A stretch of DNA of 21,251 bases from Candidatus Parcubacteria bacterium (GTDB lineage Bacteria > Patescibacteriota > Minisyncoccia > Minisyncoccales > Staskawiczbacteraceae): NCBI GenBank assembly GCA_019658985.1, contig JAIFWS010000004.1:1-21251 (forward strand), given 5' to 3'. Every line of letters starts with the position of its first letter. Positions within the stretch are counted from its first letter, which is position 1. A program made the position numbers and the translations under genes. The notes under the pieces were generated by a model. That model searched no databases and was not told the origin of the DNA. It worked only from the letters and a program-made list of their open reading frames with translations. Positions 12,060-20,199 of this stretch are shown here, piece by piece.

Positions 12060-12503
12060 TTAAAACAATTTCTGGCTTGAGGTTTGCGCGTCCAAGGCCT
12101 GATTCACTAGCGCGTCCGCTTCTTTATTCTTTTCCCGCGGGATGGCTTTAAACTGCACTTTTGCAAAATCAATTTTCAAATTCCAGATCTCGATAAAGAA
12201 TTTCTGGATCTTTTCATTTTCCAATTTATATTTCCCATTCATCTGGTTTACCAATAATTCCGAATCGCTGCGGACTTCCACTTCGCTTACTTTTGCCACT
12301 TCCTTGCCAAAGACCGATTTGAATTTTTTCAAAGCGAAAATAACGGCTTGGTATTCGGCGTCGTTATTCGTTAGATTATCGCCCAGGTATTCCCCGAACT
12401 TTTGTATAATCTCCCCTTTTTCATTGCAAAACACTACTCCGATGGCCGCTTTGCCAGGATTACCGCGAGACCCGCCATCGGTATAAATAACTATTTGTTT
12501 CAT
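12060..12503 (-). CDS. Ribonuclease HI-family protein
   Basis: 147 residues. All four acidic active-site residues of the RNase H fold are visible: Asp9 in YTDGGSRGNPG, Glu50 in NDAEY, Asp80 in RSDSELL and Asp130 in KEADALVN. The GGSRGNPG box and the long DAEYQAVIFALKKF helix fit the short RNase HI-like family common in bacteria, lacking the basic protrusion of E. coli RNase HI. It cleaves the RNA strand of RNA-DNA hybrids, removing R-loops and primers. It starts one base after the VOC gene stop and closes the minus-strand operon, just before a shared terminator hairpin. The C-terminal TSSQKLF tail is short and not conserved-looking. Confidence 0.93.
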   Translation of the reverse strand: MKQIVIYTDGGSRGNPGKAAIGVVFCNEKGEIIQKFGEYLGDNLTNNDAEYQAVIFALKKFKSVFGKEVAKVSEVEVRSDSELLVNQMNGKYKLENEKIQKFFIEIWNLKIDFAKVQFKAIPREKNKEADALVNQALDAQTSSQKLF

Positions 12504-12504
12504 T

Positions 12505-12906
12505 TTATGGTTTATAAGTTACTTCTAATTTCATGCGGTCCGGATCCTCGAAAAATACGGCATAATACCCCTCGCCATATTCCGGGAATAATCTCGGCGT
12601 TTGATACAGGGTTGGGATCTTCCTGCTTTCTAAAAATCCTTTATGGAACACATCTACTGCCTCTTTGGATTCAACCATGAATGATAAATGGTTCAATCCG
12701 GTATTTTTGCGATGGAACCCATGACTTTTATATTCTGCTTCGGTCTGGATGATCCAAAAATCAGTTGTTCCATTAGTAATGCCCAGATGATCATCGCCTT
12801 CTTCCATAATCCGATACCCTAAATTGCTAAAGAAATCTTTGTAAAAAGGGAATGAGACTTTCGTATCAGAGACATTAACCTGGAGATGATAGAGCCAAGT
12901 CTTCAT
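12505..12906 (-). CDS. Glyoxalase/VOC-family protein
   Basis: 133 residues, one vicinal-oxygen-chelate module pair. The first beta-alpha-beta unit starts WLYHLQVNVSD with a likely metal-ligand His7 and FPFYKDFFSNLGYRIM; the second starts LNHLSFMVES with a second His, and ends AVFFEDPDRMKLEVTYKP with the Glu of the 'DPDG..lE' box. The metal site therefore looks complete. Members include glyoxalase I, dioxygenases and fosfomycin-type resistance proteins; the substrate cannot be assigned. Its ATG overlaps the upstream DHH gene by four bases (ATGA) and the RNase HI gene follows after one base, so it is translationally coupled in the operon. Confidence 0.88.
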   Translation of the reverse strand: MKTWLYHLQVNVSDTKVSFPFYKDFFSNLGYRIMEEGDDHLGITNGTTDFWIIQTEAEYKSHGFHRKNTGLNHLSFMVESKEAVDVFHKGFLESRKIPTLYQTPRLFPEYGEGYYAVFFEDPDRMKLEVTYKP

Positions 12907-14054
12907 AGTTTTGAAAAATAATCCACCAATCCGTTTTTGAACTTCTCTAAGTTTTCGTTTTTTACGCGAAAACCCGAGGCCTGCGGATGACCGCCATAGG
13001 TAATTAATAAATCCGCGCAGGATTTCATCGCCTCCACAGAATTTTTCTCTTTCGGGCTGCGCACGGATCCGGCTGATTCAGTATCGCCTTTACGGAAAAC
13101 AAATGTTGGCTTATTATATTTATTGTATAAAATCGAAGCGACTGACCCCGCCCAAATTAACTTCCAGGCCGGATCCCCCTCGAAAATAATTTCACTGGCA
13201 GGCTTTTTTAAAATCCTGCGTTCAACCTCTTCCGTTATTTCTTTGATCTTTATCTGCTTGAAAGCCGTTTTATCGATCAGAAATTGCGCCAGCTCCATGG
13301 CTTTTTTAGGAGAAGACTCGGTCATGAGCTTATAGCCTTCATTTTTAAAATCAACTGATTCGGCGGCATTGATGGCCGCGATCAGTTTATACAATCCTGT
13401 TCCCACCACTTCGCCTTCACCGATAATGTCCAGGAAAGCCCGGAGCGCCGGCCGGAAAGTATTTTTCAAGGACCGCAATCCCTCCTCAATAAACATTTTA
13501 TTATCGCCGATCTGCGGCACCATGTCAGAGATGGTTGCCAGCGCCGCCAATTCCAAAAAGCTATTTTTTAAATTCAAGGATATATTATCTCCAAGAATTT
13601 CCCGGCATAGCAAAAAAGTAAGTCCGACATTGGCCAAGTATTTATATTCCGACTCATCATCTTTCTGCTGGGGGTTCACCACGATCTCGGCCTCGGGAAT
13701 CGAACTTAAGATCTGGTGATGGTCAACAATAATGACGGAAAATCCGTACTTGTTGGCAATTTTTACCTCTTTAATATTCCCGATCCCCAAGTCGAGGGTG
13801 ATAAAAAGCGCCGGGGCTTTGTCTTTGATAAGTTCCAAGGCTTTTAGGTTAATTCCATAGCCGTCTTTTTCGCGGTCAGGAAACAAGACATCGAATACTT
13901 TTCCTCCTAAATTCTTAATCGTCTCTTCCAGAATTACGACCGAGCAAATCCCGTCGCAGTCCGAATCGCCGTAAATAATAATCCGCTCGTCGTTTTTGAC
14001 GGCGAGCTTAATCCTTTCCGCAGCTTCTTTTAAATTTTTGATTTCCTTTTTCAT
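12903..14054 (-). CDS. DHH/DHHA1 phosphoesterase, short RecJ-like exonuclease
   Basis: 383 residues; full RecJ is about 570. DHH-domain motifs are present: YGDSDCDG at 28-35, a second acidic box LDLGIG at 87-92 and IVDHHQ at 109-114. The DHHA1 domain ends with GGHPQASGF at 354-362, the substrate-binding box typical of RecJ. The extra C-terminal OB-fold region of full RecJ seems absent. RecJ degrades single-stranded DNA 5' to 3' in recombination and mismatch repair; the short form could instead be an oligonucleotide phosphatase, so the exact substrate is open. Its start overlaps the pgk stop (ATGA) and its stop overlaps the VOC start the same way. Confidence 0.85.
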   Translation of the reverse strand: MKKEIKNLKEAAERIKLAVKNDERIIIYGDSDCDGICSVVILEETIKNLGGKVFDVLFPDREKDGYGINLKALELIKDKAPALFITLDLGIGNIKEVKIANKYGFSVIIVDHHQILSSIPEAEIVVNPQQKDDESEYKYLANVGLTFLLCREILGDNISLNLKNSFLELAALATISDMVPQIGDNKMFIEEGLRSLKNTFRPALRAFLDIIGEGEVVGTGLYKLIAAINAAESVDFKNEGYKLMTESSPKKAMELAQFLIDKTAFKQIKIKEITEEVERRILKKPASEIIFEGDPAWKLIWAGSVASILYNKYNKPTFVFRKGDTESAGSVRSPKEKNSVEAMKSCADLLITYGGHPQASGFRVKNENLEKFKNGLVDYFSKL

Positions 14055-15091
14055 ACTTCTAATGCTTCCAGGCCAGGCAACATTTCACCGCTCAAATAAT
14101 CCAGCATGGCCCCACCTCCGGTAGATACATGGCTGAATTTGTCCAGCATACCCTCTTGGCGCAGGAATTCAATAGTCTCGCCTCCGCCCACCACCGAAAA
14201 CGCCCCGCTTTCAATAATAGCCTTGGCAAGCTCTAGGGTGCCTTTTTTATATTCCGCCTCTTCGAATTTCCCGAACGGGCCATTCCAAACAATGGTCTTA
14301 GCCCCTGAAAGTTTTGAGGTAAAAAAAGTAATGGTTTCCTGATCGATGTCCAGTCCATCCAGATCCTGGCCGGGTCCCAAAATTCTTTCCGGATAGGTAA
14401 AACGCATCCTTTCATCCAAAATTTCTTTCTGGACTAATCCATTGACCAAGACATAATCCGCGCCTTCTGAAATATTCTCAATGAATTTCGCCTTGGTGGC
14501 AGCTTTCGCACCGCCAACCAAAACAACCATGGGCTTTTCCGGATTTTTTAAAATCTTGCCTAAATTTTTAACTTCTTCTTCCAATAATAATCCTGCGCCA
14601 CGGGGCAGATGCTGGGGAACGCCGATAATTGACGCGTGAGCCCGATGGGAATCGGAAAACGCATCATTAATATATATTTCCCCCAGTTCTGAAAGTTCTT
14701 TTACAAACTCCGGGTCATTTCCTTTCTCTCCTGCGTGAAACCTGAGGTTTTCCAATAATAACACTTGGCCTACTTCCAGATGCGAAACTTGTTCCCTGAC
14801 TTCTTCTCCCACGCAATCGTTGGCTTTAATAACTTCCAGGCCCAGCAATTCCGAGAGTTTCTGGGCTATCCGATCCAGTTTTAATTCGGGGACGATACTG
14901 CCCTCCGGGTCTCCTAAGTGGGTCATTAAAATTATTTTGGCCCCTTTACCGATTAAATATTGGATCGTCGGCAGGGATTTCTGGATGCGAAAATCCTCCA
15001 AGATATTGCCTTGGCCATCTAATGGCACATTCAAGTCACAACGCACCAAAACCCTTTTACCGGAAACATCAAACTCTTTTAAATTTTTCAT
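14051..15091 (-). CDS. pgk: Phosphoglycerate kinase, short form
   Basis: 346 residues, against about 390-400 usually. N-domain substrate residues are kept: Asp19 and Asn21 in RCDLNVPL, Arg35, His58 in THLG, Arg117 in ENLRF, Arg150 in SHRAHAS. The C-domain has GGAKAATK (193-200), the counterpart of GGSKVSTK, plus GPFGKFE and GGGET. Two oddities: the usual HxGRP box reads HLGDP, with Asp for Arg, and the C-domain lacks about 40-50 residues between GADYVLVNG and the GPFGKFE region. The enzyme converts 1,3-bisphosphoglycerate and ADP to 3-phosphoglycerate and ATP in glycolysis. Its ATG overlaps the upstream ATPase stop by one base (TAATG). Confidence 0.93.
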   Translation of the reverse strand: MKNLKEFDVSGKRVLVRCDLNVPLDGQGNILEDFRIQKSLPTIQYLIGKGAKIILMTHLGDPEGSIVPELKLDRIAQKLSELLGLEVIKANDCVGEEVREQVSHLEVGQVLLLENLRFHAGEKGNDPEFVKELSELGEIYINDAFSDSHRAHASIIGVPQHLPRGAGLLLEEEVKNLGKILKNPEKPMVVLVGGAKAATKAKFIENISEGADYVLVNGLVQKEILDERMRFTYPERILGPGQDLDGLDIDQETITFFTSKLSGAKTIVWNGPFGKFEEAEYKKGTLELAKAIIESGAFSVVGGGETIEFLRQEGMLDKFSHVSTGGGAMLDYLSGEMLPGLEALEV

Positions 15092-17151
15092 TATAGTTTT
15101 ACTTTCTCTCCTGGATTTATAATTCCTTTCTTTTCCGGAGGCTGATCTTGGGTTGTTGGTTTTTCCTCGGCCGCGCCAGAATGTTCAATAGGCGCGGGTT
15201 TTTTAGATTTTTCCCTCTTCTCTTCCTTTTTTTCTTCTTTCTTTTCAACGGAAGCCGGAGGATTATCATTATTCTCTTCTGTTGGCGCATCCTCCCAGCC
15301 TTCTTCGTCTTCTGATTGCTCCTTGCTCAACTTTTCTTTTTCCAACGTCGCCTCTAAAGCCCTTTTTAATTCAGATAAATCAATCGTTTTCTTTTTGGCT
15401 TGCGGATTATCGGGTTTTCTATGTAACATTTTAAACGGTACATTCTCTATCGGGGTTTCTTTTTGCGGTTGGCTTTGAGGCTGGGGCCGGTTCTCCTGCC
15501 GGGGCGGCAATGGACTTTGCGACCGCTCTGCCCGTTGAGGTTGCTGTTGAAGGCGGGCTTCAGGCCTTGGCGGCGCAAAAGACTGGCCCTGCTGGGAATG
15601 ACTGTCTCTTTTGGCTTCTTTGGCTTCATCCGCTGACCGTTTTATTTTCTTCAAACAGGATTTGCAATACACCGGCTTGCCTTCTTCGGGTTTGAAAATC
15701 GTCTTTATAGCCTTTCCGCAGTTAGAACAAATGGCGTCATACATGACGGTCGGCTCTGATGGACCGATAGACGGAGCGGCGCTTACCGGGCGAGGCGCTA
15801 CTTGAGGCGAGGGCCTGCGGTCATCGCTAGAGCGAGGCGGCCGCGATTCTATGATTGGCACTGGATTCCCTTGATTTGGTCCCATCCAGGTTACGATCCT
15901 TTCTTCAACGATAGTCTTTGGAACCCCGTAACGCTCCCTCGAAGCTTCAATGATGCTGTCGCGATTGGACTGAACCAATGGCACCGGCGGAGTTAATGTC
16001 TGTGCTGAAAACGGATGCGAAGCCACGCCGTCAATCATCAATTTTAAATAAATATTATACTTTCCCAGGTTCACCAAATCTTCGGCGGTAAATTCCGGCG
16101 TAAATTCCCGCTCTAAAAATTCCGCATCCTCCGCTCCGACACGGAAAACCGCCAGCGTCCCCACGTTGCCGAACACCGCGTCGCGCACGATTTCATCCAT
16201 CTGGGTAATATATTGGTGGCCCATAATCAGGCACAGGCGGTATTTGCGGGCCTCGGATAAAATGCTGGCGAACGATTCTGTGGCAAAGTTTTGGAATTCG
16301 TCAACGTACAGATAAAAATCTTTACGCTCCGCTTCCGGAATATCAACCCGGGACATCGCCGCCAATTGTATTTTAGTAATCAATAAAGCACCGAGCAACC
16401 GTGAATTATCTTCGCCGATCCGGCCTTTTGATAAATCCAAAATCAAAATCTTCTGCTCGTCCATGATGTTGCGCATATTGATAGAGGATTCGGTCTGTCC
16501 GATGATATTACGAATCAAAGCATTGGATACGAACTGCCCCACCTTGTTTTGAATGGCGGCGGTAGCCTCAATTTCATAGCGCTGAGTATAGCGGGCGTAC
16601 TCGGTAACCCAAAAAGCTTTGACAATCGGATCCTGGACCATATCAACCACTTTTTTGCGGTATTCCGGATCGGCCAGCATCCTGTTTACCCCGAGCAATG
16701 TTGATTCGGGATATTCCAAAAGCGCCAAAATAGCGTTGTTTAAAATGTATTCCATTCTGGCGGACCAAACATCCGGCCAGACCTTTTTAAATACCCCCAT
16801 CAGGCCTCCAGCTACTAAGTGGCGGTATTTAAATTCCACTTTTTCCATCACGTTAAAAGCAATCGGGAAATCTAAATCCGCGGGATTTAAAAAGATGACG
16901 TCTTTAATCCGGTGTTCCGGTATAAAGTCCAGCAATTTCTCCGCTCCTTCTCCGTGCGGATCGACATAAGCAATCCCGTGGCCGTTTTGAATATCCTGGA
17001 TGGCCATATTTTCCATCAGATTAGATTTTCCCATGCCGGTTTTTCCGATCGTATAAAAATGCCGGCGCCGGTCGTCCTGCTTGATGCCAAATTTCTTCTT
17101 TTCATTCCTGAAAGAAGTAAGGCCAAAATATGTTATTTCATTGTTATCCAT
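15091..17151 (-). CDS. T4SS-type DNA-binding ATPase (TraD/VirD4/HerA-like) with zinc ribbon and charged tail
   Basis: 686 residues from the ATG at 17151; a TTG nine codons upstream lies in AT-rich repeat DNA and is less likely. Walker A is GKTGMGKS (36-43), Walker B YLYVDEFQNF (Asp284/Glu285), followed by a sensor-like LIMGHQYITQM, as in TraD/TrwB coupling ATPases. After about residue 390 the protein becomes Pro/Ser-rich, then has a CxxC...CxxC ribbon (Cys475/478/496/499, with GKPVYCKSC), and ends in a long Gln/Pro- and Lys/Glu-rich tail. Such ATPases pump DNA or protein through a membrane channel. Here the likely membrane partner is encoded just upstream (17295-18686), and the ATPase itself has no membrane segment. 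It is translationally coupled to pgk. Confidence 0.88.
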   Translation of the reverse strand: MDNNEITYFGLTSFRNEKKKFGIKQDDRRRHFYTIGKTGMGKSNLMENMAIQDIQNGHGIAYVDPHGEGAEKLLDFIPEHRIKDVIFLNPADLDFPIAFNVMEKVEFKYRHLVAGGLMGVFKKVWPDVWSARMEYILNNAILALLEYPESTLLGVNRMLADPEYRKKVVDMVQDPIVKAFWVTEYARYTQRYEIEATAAIQNKVGQFVSNALIRNIIGQTESSINMRNIMDEQKILILDLSKGRIGEDNSRLLGALLITKIQLAAMSRVDIPEAERKDFYLYVDEFQNFATESFASILSEARKYRLCLIMGHQYITQMDEIVRDAVFGNVGTLAVFRVGAEDAEFLEREFTPEFTAEDLVNLGKYNIYLKLMIDGVASHPFSAQTLTPPVPLVQSNRDSIIEASRERYGVPKTIVEERIVTWMGPNQGNPVPIIESRPPRSSDDRRPSPQVAPRPVSAAPSIGPSEPTVMYDAICSNCGKAIKTIFKPEEGKPVYCKSCLKKIKRSADEAKEAKRDSHSQQGQSFAPPRPEARLQQQPQRAERSQSPLPPRQENRPQPQSQPQKETPIENVPFKMLHRKPDNPQAKKKTIDLSELKRALEATLEKEKLSKEQSEDEEGWEDAPTEENNDNPPASVEKKEEKKEEKREKSKKPAPIEHSGAAEEKPTTQDQPPEKKGIINPGEKVKL

Positions 17152-17159
17152 AAGCGCTT

Positions 17160-17286
17160 CGCTAAATTTAAAATTCAAAATGCAAAAGTCAAAATTACAA
17201 GTTAAAAGTAAAAAATAAACGACACGATAACTTTTGAATTTTGAATTGTAATTTCGCCTTTTGACTTCTAACTTTTGACTTTTATT
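17160..17286. repeat. AT-rich imperfect inverted repeat
   Basis: The left part repeats words such as AAAATTCAAAA, AAAAGTCAAAATTACAA and GTTAAAAGT; the right part carries their complements (ACTTTTGAATTTTGAATT, TTGTAATTT, CTTTTGACTT twice). The two halves pair imperfectly around about 17215-17229. It separates the two T4SS-like genes. Confidence 0.55.
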
Positions 17287-17294
17287 TCGTATTA

Positions 17295-18686
17295 CTACAT
17301 CGGCAAGTTCGGAGGCGGACCTCCTTTCTTAGACTCTACGCGCACCATCGTAGGACTTACCAATCCCGTGATCTTCAATGGGAAGTGAAATAACGTCGTC
17401 AGCTCCTCCGGATTCATCAATGACATCTCCGACTTGCGGTCGGGAAACATCGGAGTAAACCGCAAGATATAGTTGCGGAACATCCGCTTTACCCTGATCA
17501 AGGGAATCGTCTTACGAAACAAGAACTTGGTCTTGGGCCGGGTAAGTATGGAAAATTTAATGTGATTATAGGTCGAATTGGCAAAACGGGAGAAATAAAT
17601 CCTGCTAATCAGCTTATTGGCAGCAGAAAAATTTTCATTTTTGGCAACATACATGCCGCGCATTCCAACCCGGAACATCGGCTTTTTTATCTTATTTTCG
17701 ATTTCCGTCAGCAATTCTCTTTCGCCGGGGCTCAATACCATTTCCCGGTCTCCGGATTCAGTAACCCCCGTTTCAAGCCATTTATAGCTGGCCTTCTCTC
17801 CTGCCCCCTCTTTTTGCGGCCCATACACCAAATGGAAAAACATCTCCTGGACATGGGACCACAATGTTTTTACTTGCTTCAGCGGCCGCTTGGTAATTTT
17901 TGCAATTTCCGCCTCGGCTCCGTTTTTCAGTTCCGGGTTATATTTGTCGGTTATCGGGAAGGTAATAAACTGCAACCAAAACTGTTCTCCCGGGCCGAGC
18001 TTGGCCATTAATTCCAGTAGCGCGGAAATCGGATCCAACCTTTTTTCTTCAGCAGAAATCTTCTCTCCTTGCGGTTCGAAGAATTTTTCATAGGTTTTCA
18101 AAGGAATATGCTGGGACTTGCCCAACAAAAAATCTTCGCCGTAAATATTCCATTCTTTATTGGGTAGATTCTGGGGGACATTTTTGGTGTAGTCGGGCAC
18201 TTCAGCAATTTCCAATTCGGGGTAGTGGCCATACAAGGCTGTTTCTAAAATCCCTTTTTGCGATGACGGCACCCTCAAGTAAAAGTGCAATCTACCCTCA
18301 ATGCTGGCAATTTCCCAAGACATCCAGCCGGGGGCGTCAGTCAGCGTGCCTTCAGCCCATTTTTCGCGCCAGTTAGGATCGTCATAGAGCGGACCCCACA
18401 TAATGGCAAACACATCTTCCATGGCTTTCAAAGGCGTAAGCACTTCTTTGGGCGGAACTACTTCCAGGACTGTCCATTTCTTATTGGCGTAACTATGGTC
18501 CCATGCTATCCACCATAAATACAGCGTCCTTAATTCGATGGATAAAAATAATGGAAATAAAAACCACCACCAGATCCGCAAGAACGGAATGATTAATACG
18601 ACAAGCATCAAGGCGCCCCACCAGAGGCATCCCCAGAAGATCCTGGTGATCGGCTTTAAGAAAAAGAATAAATCGGACGCGGCCAT
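17295..18686 (-). CDS. Membrane-anchored DUF8128-like partner of the T4SS-type ATPase
   Basis: 463 residues. Residues about 13-57 hold two Trp-rich membrane segments (IFWGCLWWGALMLVVLIIPF and IWWWFLFPLFLSI), and the rest is soluble. The soluble part contains RVPSSQKGILETALYGHYPELEI, a pattern seen in the membrane-proximal part of large T4SS-type ATPases, and ends with MNPEELTTLFHFP, resembling the 'EEL..L.H.P' box that precedes the ATPase core in fused versions. I infer that this protein plus the next gene are the split halves of such a machine. No ATP-binding motif is visible. It follows the 81-residue membrane protein by 42 bases on the same strand. Confidence 0.65.
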   Translation of the reverse strand: MAASDLFFFLKPITRIFWGCLWWGALMLVVLIIPFLRIWWWFLFPLFLSIELRTLYLWWIAWDHSYANKKWTVLEVVPPKEVLTPLKAMEDVFAIMWGPLYDDPNWREKWAEGTLTDAPGWMSWEIASIEGRLHFYLRVPSSQKGILETALYGHYPELEIAEVPDYTKNVPQNLPNKEWNIYGEDFLLGKSQHIPLKTYEKFFEPQGEKISAEEKRLDPISALLELMAKLGPGEQFWLQFITFPITDKYNPELKNGAEAEIAKITKRPLKQVKTLWSHVQEMFFHLVYGPQKEGAGEKASYKWLETGVTESGDREMVLSPGERELLTEIENKIKKPMFRVGMRGMYVAKNENFSAANKLISRIYFSRFANSTYNHIKFSILTRPKTKFLFRKTIPLIRVKRMFRNYILRFTPMFPDRKSEMSLMNPEELTTLFHFPLKITGLVSPTMVRVESKKGGPPPNLPM

Positions 18687-18728
18687 CTTTTTAGATTACG
18701 TTAATTTATGAAATATTTTTATCGCTCA

Positions 18729-18974
18729 TTATGAGCCAACCAGCGACCGCATGATATCCGGCGCATACTGCAGGAAAATGCAGAGAAAGGCGATCACCAG
18801 GAACGCGATGGCGAAAAACTCAAAGGTATGGATAAGCGGCACTACAATAAATGTCGCCTTCGTTTCATGCCAATAGTAGAGGAATGCCAAAAAAACAATA
18901 TAAAAAGCGATGGTACTGACAAACAATATGAGCGTCCCCCAGAAAAAATAGGATGTGGTGAAAATGAATGACAT
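18729..18974 (-). CDS. Small two-helix membrane protein
   Basis: 81 residues from the ATG at 18974. The frame is open further up to 19169, but that extension would cross a terminator and three hairpins, and an extended -10 (TGGTATAAT, 18990-18998) sits just before 18974. Two hydrophobic segments at about 9-34 and 47-69 are joined by a short loop with YYWHETKA, and the end is short (PDIMRSLVGS). The family is not recognised. As the first gene before the DUF8128-like protein and the ATPase it may be a small channel subunit, an inference from position only. Confidence 0.7.
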   Translation of the reverse strand: MSFIFTTSYFFWGTLILFVSTIAFYIVFLAFLYYWHETKATFIVVPLIHTFEFFAIAFLVIAFLCIFLQYAPDIMRSLVGS

Positions 18975-18989
18975 GGTTGTTATTCCATC

Positions 18990-18998
18990 ATTATACCA
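18990..18998 (-). promoter_or_regulatory. Extended -10 promoter of the membrane/T4SS-like operon
   Basis: TGGTATAAT on the minus strand. The -35 position falls in the U-tract of the upstream hairpin and is poor. The predicted leader is only about nine bases. Confidence 0.6.
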
Positions 18999-19012
18999 AA
19001 ACCGGGGCAAAA

Positions 19013-19109
19013 CAAAAAGAAGCGTTTTGCGCTTCTTAAAATATAGGGTTTGCACCCTATATTGCCTGCGCCGCTTAAGTATGCAAACTGCGGCTTGCAT
19101 ACTCTGCGC
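19013..19109 (-). other. Cluster of three hairpins, the last ending in a U-tract
   Basis: Stems: AAGAAGCG/CGCTTCTT (19017-19037), AATATAGGGT/ACCCTATATT (19040-19063) and AGTATGCAA/TTGCATACT (19078-19103), the latter flanked by GCGC/GCGC. Read on the minus strand the last hairpin is followed by UUUUUG, so the cluster ends as an intrinsic terminator. Confidence 0.65.
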
Positions 19110-19119
19110 TATCCTCGAC

Positions 19120-19151
19120 AATAAAAACAGCCCCGAGGGGCCGTTTTTATT
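19120..19151 (-). terminator. Terminator of the sigma-r4/HARE-HTH gene
   Basis: Stem AATAAAAAC plus GCCCC with GGGGC plus GTTTTTATT, one A-C mismatch, a very small loop. The stop codon of the gene (19150-19152) lies in its first bases. The U-tract is part of the stem. Confidence 0.8.
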
Positions 19152-20175
19152 ATGAGACTTGGTGCTCAAGCGAGAAATAGTTTCCGCTTTCGTTCTTCTG
19201 GAAATATTTCTTGTTGTTTAATTTGATCAATACGGTATTCTTTTCCACCAGCCTCTGGCTCAGCACTTCTTTAACGATATCATCTTTGGCCAAGGTCGGT
19301 TTTTCCTTCAATACCCGGGCAATGACATCCTTAATGGTTCCTGGGGCATATCCCCATTCGCCCAGTGCGTACATTCCCTTGCCCACCAGCACGAACCTCT
19401 CATCCTTGATTAATTCGTTGTGGACAGTCTGGGGATGCGCTTTCTTATTTGGCTGGCCGTTATCTAATTGGTTTATCAATTGGGTAATTTCGCGGAAGTG
19501 CAATGGTTTTTGGTGCTTGCGGAAAACCAGGAATGCCCGGTCTTTGACGCTGCGTGAGCGGATTTCCGGCCAATCAACCAATCCGATCCTGCCTTCTTTA
19601 TTGGCCTGGATGCCTTTTGAAATTTCCAAGTAAGAATTGAAGACGTCTTCCGGCATATCATACTTTGAAGCGAATTTAGCAATCAATTCCGGTTTTGACA
19701 AAGGGGAACCATGGTCTTTCAAGTCAGAAACCAATGTGGCTAAATTGCTTAAAATTTTCGTCTCTGGTTCATTATTGTTTTTCCAGAAATAATGATAGTC
19801 TTTCTTTTCAGATACCTTGGAGAATTGATCGCCCAGCGTCAAAAAAAACAACACGTAGGGTTTGTTCTTTTTACCGGCAACCTCTTCAAGTAACATTTCT
19901 TCTTTCTTAAAACCGCCCTGGGTCGCAAGGTAGGCGTTAAGATCGGTTAAAATCTTATCCAATGTGTCTCCGTGGTTTTTCTTGATGAAATTAAAACCGG
20001 CCTTCTCGATCTGGCGAACCCTCTCGCGGGTGATCCCCAGGCTCTTTCCGATCGACTCCAATGTCTCAGTAGCGGCTCCGGATACGCCAAAACGCCGGTC
20101 AAAAATATCCCTCGTTTTTGGCAGGAGGCCTTTGGTTAATTTCGTGTAAGTTTGAGAATAGTTTATTTTCTGCAT
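19150..20175 (-). CDS. Sigma-region-4-like HTH and HARE-HTH fusion, transcription-related
   Basis: 341 residues. Residues about 21-62 resemble sigma70 region 4: RDIFDRRFG, then ETLESIGKSLGITRERVRQIEKAG, the helix-turn-helix that in sigma factors reads the -35 box. No regions 2 or 3 are present, so it cannot act alone as a sigma factor. Residues about 213-280 resemble a HARE-HTH winged helix, as in the RNA polymerase delta subunit (FREITQLINQL, VHNELIKDERFVLVGKGMYALGEWGY), followed by a second related helical unit (VIARVLKEKPTLAKDDIVKEVL). It is probably an accessory RNA polymerase or DNA-binding factor; the target is unknown. Promoter TTGACA-17-TATTCT at 20200-20228 and a terminator at 19120-19151 make it a single-gene unit. 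Confidence 0.82.
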   Translation of the reverse strand: MQKINYSQTYTKLTKGLLPKTRDIFDRRFGVSGAATETLESIGKSLGITRERVRQIEKAGFNFIKKNHGDTLDKILTDLNAYLATQGGFKKEEMLLEEVAGKKNKPYVLFFLTLGDQFSKVSEKKDYHYFWKNNNEPETKILSNLATLVSDLKDHGSPLSKPELIAKFASKYDMPEDVFNSYLEISKGIQANKEGRIGLVDWPEIRSRSVKDRAFLVFRKHQKPLHFREITQLINQLDNGQPNKKAHPQTVHNELIKDERFVLVGKGMYALGEWGYAPGTIKDVIARVLKEKPTLAKDDIVKEVLSQRLVEKNTVLIKLNNKKYFQKNESGNYFSLEHQVS

Positions 20176-20199
20176 AGTATTAGCTTATTGCGATTTTTA

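Noticed and set aside
12903..14054. UGA read as glycine, as in some Patescibacteria
   Set aside because: UGA serves as the stop at the ATGA overlaps here and at 14051, and the proteins end at their expected domain borders.
18975..19169. 65-residue N-terminal extension of the small membrane protein
   Set aside because: It would run through a terminator and three hairpins and start before the gene's own promoter; the ATG at 18974 is preferred.
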